Of a stretch of DNA of 8,069 bases, positions 4,667 through 8,069 are shown piece by piece. Source of the DNA: JAWVZU01 sp033722075 (GTDB lineage: Bacteria > Pseudomonadota > Gammaproteobacteria > Xanthomonadales > SZUA-38); the NCBI GenBank assembly GCA_033722075.1, contig JAWVZU010000185.1, positions 1 through 8,069 on the forward strand, read 5' to 3'. The notes beneath the pieces are model-generated. The model searched no databases. It saw only the letters and a list, made by a program, of their open reading frames with translations, and was not told the origin of the DNA. Position 1 is the stretch's first letter. Each line of letters begins with the position of its first letter. Both the position numbers and the translations under genes were made by a program.

Positions 4667-6862
4667 TCAGTCGTCCGACGCGGCAATCTTCAGGTCGATC
4701 TGGCGCTCATCGGGATCCACTCGCAGGATGTTTACCCGGACACGGTCTCCAAGGCGATAGGTGCGCCTCTGGCGCTCGCCGGTGAGGGTGTGGGCCGTCG
4801 GGTCGAAATGGTAGTAATCGTTGGGCAGCATGGTCACGTGGACCAGCCCGGACGTGGCGAGTCCGTCGAGGTCAACGAACACCCCGAAGGACGTCACTCC
4901 GCTGATGGTTCCGTCCAGCTCGTCGCCCACGTGGCGCTCGGCGTAGGCGCACTTCAAGCGGGCGTCGACGTCGCGCGCCGCCTCCTCGGCTCGCCGCTCG
5001 GCCATGGAGCAATGGCTGCACAGGCGGGTGACCTCGTCGCTATCGCCCGCGCCCGGACCCTTGGACCCGCCGCCCACCGTACGCATCAGGGCACGATGCA
5101 CGAGCAGGTCGGGATAGCGCCTGATGGGCGATGTGAAATGAGTGTAGGCATCCAGTGCAAGCCCGAAATGGCCCTTGTTCTCGACCTGGTAGACCGCCAT
5201 CTGCTGGGTCCGCAGGACGAGGGCCTCGACCAGGCCCTGTTCGGGGCGGCCGGCGACGGTCTTCAGGATTCTCGCGAAGTGAGACGGTTTCACCTTGTCG
5301 CTGATCGGTACGGTCAGGCCCAGCGGTGCCAGCGTCTCCCGCAGGTCATCGAGCTTGGTTGCCTTGGGCTGGGCGTGGACCCGGAAGGGCGCAGGGATCT
5401 TGTTGCGTTCCAGCGTCTTCGCGGCCTCGACATTGGCCGCAATCATGCATTCCTCGATCAGCTTGTGCGCATCGTTGCGCTTGCGCGGAACGATGGCCTC
5501 GACTTCGCCTTCGTCATCGAAGCGAAAACCGACTTCCTGGGAATCGAAGTCGATGGCGCCACGCTGTTCCCGTCGGTTTCGCAGGGCCCCGAAAAGCGAA
5601 TAGAGCGCCTGGAGCGATTCCAGAATGGGTTTCGACTGGTCGTCGGTCCCCCGGCCATTGATGAGATCCCAGGCCTGTTCGTAGGTCAGCCGGGCGTGAG
5701 AATGCATCACCGCGGGATAGAAGCGGCTCCGGGCGGCGCGACCGTCGGGCTTGAACTGGATCTCGCAGACCATGCACAGGCGATCGACCCGCGGATTCAG
5801 CGAACAGATGCCGTTCGACAGGTTTTCCGGGAGCATCGGGACCACCCGGTTCGGGAAATAGGCTGAGGTGCCGCGCCGCTGGGCTTCGTCGTCCAGCGCT
5901 GTGCCGGGTCTGACATAGTGGGAGACATCGGCAATCGCCACCAGCAGCTTCCAGCCGCCGTCATCGTTCCGCTTCGCATAGACCGCATCGTCAAAGTCCT
6001 TTGCATCCGCGCCGTCGATGGTCACCAGGGGCACGTCTCGCAGGTCCTTGCGCCCGGAGTGATCCTGTTCGTCGACGTGGTCCGGGATGCGCTTGGCGTC
6101 ATTCAGGGCAGCCTTTGGCCAGTCACTCGGGATGTCGAAGCTGCGCAGCGCGATCTCCACGGCCATCGGTGCGGTGACGCTCCGGCCGAGTACTTCGAGC
6201 ACCCGCCCGACGGGCTGTCGTCGGAATTCGGGTTGCTCGGTGATCTCGACGTAGACGTAATCCCCAACCGTGGCTGCCCCGATGTTTTCCTTGGGGATCA
6301 GCACTTCCTGGTGGAAGCGCCGCTCGTCGGCAACCACGAAACTGATCCCGGATTCCTCGTGAAAGCGGCCGACCACGTGCGAGTTGGCCCGTTCGAGGAT
6401 TTCGACGATCTGTCCTTCCTTGCGCCCGCGCGCGTCGACCTTGGTGAGGCTGACCAGCACGCGGTCCCCGTGGAGAACCCGACGCATCTGCTTTGGGTTG
6501 AGGAAATAGTCGTCGCCTCCGGCATCCAGGGCGACGAAGCCGAAACCGTCCGGATGACCGATGACCCGCCCGGGTTCCAGGTCCAGCTTCCGAGCGATAC
6601 CGAATCCGCCGCGACGATTCTTGATCAACTGACCGGCCCGGACCATCGCGGCCAGGCGTTTCTCCAGCGCATTCCGGTCGCGGTCGCCGCTGATACCGAG
6701 TTCCTGGGCCAGCCGGTCGAATTTCATCAGTTCCTGCCGCTCGTTCAGCAGGGCGAGGATTGCTTCGCGACTGGGGATGGGATGGTCGTAGCGGTTGGCC
6801 TCGCGCTCCGCGTAGAGATCGCCCACCGATGAAGACTTGTTCTTCTTGCTTTTTTTGTTCAT
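4667..6862 (-). CDS. rnr: Ribonuclease R (3'-5' exoribonuclease, RNB family)
   Basis: Processive hydrolytic 3'-5' exoribonuclease able to degrade structured RNA; it acts in mRNA and rRNA quality control and trans-translation. It encodes 731 aa (E. coli 813). Order: Lys-rich N-terminus (MNKKSKKNK); YDHPIPSREAILALL at 25-39 in the N-terminal helix-turn-helix region; cold-shock domains about 95-240 (GHPDGFGFV, then VVGRF and ISFVVADERR); RNB domain about 275-600 with TIDGADAKDFDDAVY holding the catalytic Asp283, Asp289, Asp291 and Asp292; Tyr335 in GTSAYFP, the base-stacking residue; NDAHKLIEECMI at 463-474; HFTSPIRRYPDL at 575-586; and S1 about 646-728. The protein stops (KIAASDD) right after S1, without the basic tail of E. 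coli RNase R. The ATG at 6862 has only a weak GGAAT 4-5 nt upstream. It precedes maf and rng on the same strand, 87 bp after the DUF2339 gene. Confidence 0.97.
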   Translation of the reverse strand: MNKKSKKNKSSSVGDLYAEREANRYDHPIPSREAILALLNERQELMKFDRLAQELGISGDRDRNALEKRLAAMVRAGQLIKNRRGGFGIARKLDLEPGRVIGHPDGFGFVALDAGGDDYFLNPKQMRRVLHGDRVLVSLTKVDARGRKEGQIVEILERANSHVVGRFHEESGISFVVADERRFHQEVLIPKENIGAATVGDYVYVEITEQPEFRRQPVGRVLEVLGRSVTAPMAVEIALRSFDIPSDWPKAALNDAKRIPDHVDEQDHSGRKDLRDVPLVTIDGADAKDFDDAVYAKRNDDGGWKLLVAIADVSHYVRPGTALDDEAQRRGTSAYFPNRVVPMLPENLSNGICSLNPRVDRLCMVCEIQFKPDGRAARSRFYPAVMHSHARLTYEQAWDLINGRGTDDQSKPILESLQALYSLFGALRNRREQRGAIDFDSQEVGFRFDDEGEVEAIVPRKRNDAHKLIEECMIAANVEAAKTLERNKIPAPFRVHAQPKATKLDDLRETLAPLGLTVPISDKVKPSHFARILKTVAGRPEQGLVEALVLRTQQMAVYQVENKGHFGLALDAYTHFTSPIRRYPDLLVHRALMRTVGGGSKGPGAGDSDEVTRLCSHCSMAERRAEEAARDVDARLKCAYAERHVGDELDGTISGVTSFGVFVDLDGLATSGLVHVTMLPNDYYHFDPTAHTLTGERQRRTYRLGDRVRVNILRVDPDERQIDLKIAASDD

Positions 6863-6949
6863 CTAATTCCGTTTTGATCAGTCAGCCCACCAGAATAACC
6901 CGTTCAGCCCATCCCTGGCCAACCCGACCGGTCGCGAGAAAGCCGCCGC

Positions 6950-8069
6950 TCATCCCGGCATTCCGCCACCGGACCCATTTCGCTCGCTGGGCGGGCGAGG
7001 GGCAAAGTAGCCCGCTACGAAAAGACCGATCGCAACCCCGAAAAATGCAGCGATGCGGGCCAGCGTGCCGCTGGCAGCCGTATCCACGGCGAAGAGCTTC
7101 AGCACCACGACCCCCATGAGCCCGGCGCCTACCAGCCACAGCCAGCGGGTTCCGCGCCGGGAACCGGTCACCATCAGGGCCAGGGCAGTCGTGACCCAGA
7201 GGAGGGTCAGGGAAGCCTGGACCGAGAACGAGTCGAGCATCACTTCGAAATCCCAGGCGACCGGCAGGTAAACGTGCAACGCCCGCAGCAGTGCCGCATT
7301 GAGGAACAGAAACGCCAGTGCTCCAAGGCCGGTTCCCACCGCGCGTGTCACGCGGTTCGGCGTACGCGCTGACACCTGCGCCCACCAGCCGACCAACAGC
7401 CACAGCGTTCCGACATTGACCAGGTCCTGGACATTCAGAACCGGCAGATAGGGCGTCGGCGCATATGCTCCGGGTCTGACCAGATTGCTGACCAGCAGCC
7501 AGCCGCTGAGCCAGAGCGCCACCGGCAGCAGCCAGGCACCGCGATAGCTGGGGGCATGCATGCTTAGCGGCCACGAGCGATTCGCCGCCGGCAGGAACGC
7601 CACCGCGGCAAGCACGGTGGGTATCGCCGCGAGCGAGGAAAGCCACCACGCGCTGGCTTGCCCGAGTCGCGCCTCGATGGCGATCTGGGCGGCGTGGGTG
7701 AGGAGAGCGATGAGCGTCCAGAATCCGATCGCGTGGAGCAGCGGTAGTCGTGCCGGATCACTACGTTCCCGCCAATGGAGCAGGGCGCCGTAGGCAGCGA
7801 GAGAAATCGGCCAAGTGAGCAGACCAAGTCCGCTCAGTGGTTGTAGCTCCCGCTCGATGAGCGTGAGGAGGAACAGTCCGGGCACCACGCTCATCAGCTC
7901 GACACAGTTCTGCCAGGCCCGCCAGCGAAGGGGTAGCGAAGCCAGCGCTCCGGCGGCAAGGCTCAGCGCAACGAACAGCAACCCGATGTGCATCTGCGGC
8001 CCAGCCGCATAGCGCGCGTCGATCTCGGCCAACCCCGAGATCAGCCACACGGCAAGCCCGACGATGGCC
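6950..8069 (-). CDS. DUF2339 multi-pass membrane protein, N-terminus outside window
   Basis: About 372 C-terminal residues are visible and the frame is open to the window edge, so the apparent GTG start at 8050 is not the true start; DUF2339 proteins are commonly far longer. I count roughly ten hydrophobic segments, several rich in Leu, Ala and Trp, separated by short Arg-containing loops. Family signatures: PYLPVLNVQDL in the middle; FLFLNAALLRALH; and the terminal RWLWLVGAGLMGVVVLKLFAVD followed by SGTLARIAAFFGVAIGLFVAGYFAPRPP, which ends the membrane part. The last 11 residues or so are a polar Gly/Ser tail. Inner-membrane location is inferred from hydrophobicity. The biochemical role of the family is unknown to me. 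A DUF3999 gene often follows such genes, but here rnr follows after 87 bp. The stop is TGA at 6952-6950. Confidence 0.88.
   Translation of the reverse strand, partial: AIVGLAVWLISGLAEIDARYAAGPQMHIGLLFVALSLAAGALASLPLRWRAWQNCVELMSVVPGLFLLTLIERELQPLSGLGLLTWPISLAAYGALLHWRERSDPARLPLLHAIGFWTLIALLTHAAQIAIEARLGQASAWWLSSLAAIPTVLAAVAFLPAANRSWPLSMHAPSYRGAWLLPVALWLSGWLLVSNLVRPGAYAPTPYLPVLNVQDLVNVGTLWLLVGWWAQVSARTPNRVTRAVGTGLGALAFLFLNAALLRALHVYLPVAWDFEVMLDSFSVQASLTLLWVTTALALMVTGSRRGTRWLWLVGAGLMGVVVLKLFAVDTAASGTLARIAAFFGVAIGLFVAGYFAPRPPSERNGSGGGMPG

Noticed and set aside
4577..5866. 429-codon open frame on the plus strand
   Set aside because: It lies antisense to rnr, whose minus-strand translation has full-length RNase R motifs. 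Long antisense frames are expected in GC-rich coding DNA.
5918..6832. 304-codon plus-strand frame
   Set aside because: It is antisense to the N-terminal half of rnr and shows no independent protein signature or RBS.
6848..6862. A7 run near the rnr start as a slippage or phase-variation site
   Set aside because: The run simply encodes Lys-Lys in the basic N-terminus, it is not in a canonical slippery register, and seven bases is short for phase variation.
6925..6934. Palindrome CGACCGGTCG after the DUF2339 stop
   Set aside because: Ten bases with no loop and no T-run after it; not convincing as a terminator or operator.
6882..7649. 255-codon minus-strand frame over the DUF2339 gene
   Set aside because: It is a shifted frame of the same strand. 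The alternative frame carries convincing transmembrane segments and DUF2339 motifs, while this one is Arg/Gly/Ala-rich noise.
1..8069. CRISPR arrays, tRNA or rRNA genes, transposases, phage genes
   Set aside because: None seen. There are no regularly spaced direct repeats, no tRNA cloverleaf with the TTCGA loop in the gaps, and no transposase or integrase motif. The only repeat-like object is the 2019-2290 element.

Overview
The window reads as an ordinary chromosomal segment of a GC-rich (roughly 60-65 %) gammaproteobacterium. All six protein genes lie on the minus strand, so transcription runs from high to low coordinates. Three things suggest this lineage: a Maf/YhdE-type gene directly upstream of ribonuclease G, an RNase G (487 aa) close to the E. 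coli length and sequence pattern, and an RNase R whose N-terminus looks like the Xanthomonadales-type enzymes. The lineage is inferred from memory of these families; no search was run.

Layout in the direction of transcription: (1) 8069-6950, the C-terminal part of a DUF2339 multi-pass membrane protein that enters from outside the window; (2) 6862-4667, rnr (RNase R, 731 aa); (3) 4557-3952, maf (dTTP/UTP pyrophosphatase, 201 aa); (4) 3906-2443, rng (RNase G, 487 aa, GTG start); (5) 2442-1908, a 535-bp gene-free gap; (6) 1907-633, purD (GAR synthetase, 424 aa) with its own sigma70-like promoter; (7) 594-1, the first 198 codons of pyrF (OMP decarboxylase), cut by the window edge.

Functionally the window has two blocks. 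The upstream block (rnr-maf-rng) combines RNA turnover and maturation (a 3'-5' exoribonuclease and an endoribonuclease) with nucleotide-pool house-cleaning. The downstream block (purD-pyrF) joins one step of de novo purine synthesis to the last step of de novo UMP synthesis, 38 bp apart and probably co-transcribed.

The most unusual object is non-coding. Positions 2019-2290 in the rng-purD gap form a 272-bp element that folds on paper into a three-way junction. A 31-pair outer stem (28 Watson-Crick) closes two separate ~100-nt arms with stems of 20 or more pairs, leaving only a 7-nt unpaired linker at the junction. It could be a dispersed palindromic repeat, a MITE-like element, or a large structured RNA. 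I do not recognise the family. The rest of the window is conventional housekeeping sequence with a few smaller oddities: an RNase R lacking the C-terminal basic tail, a GTG start of rng overlapping an ATG-TGA start-stop pair without a visible Shine-Dalgarno sequence, and an 80 % AT patch between maf and rng.
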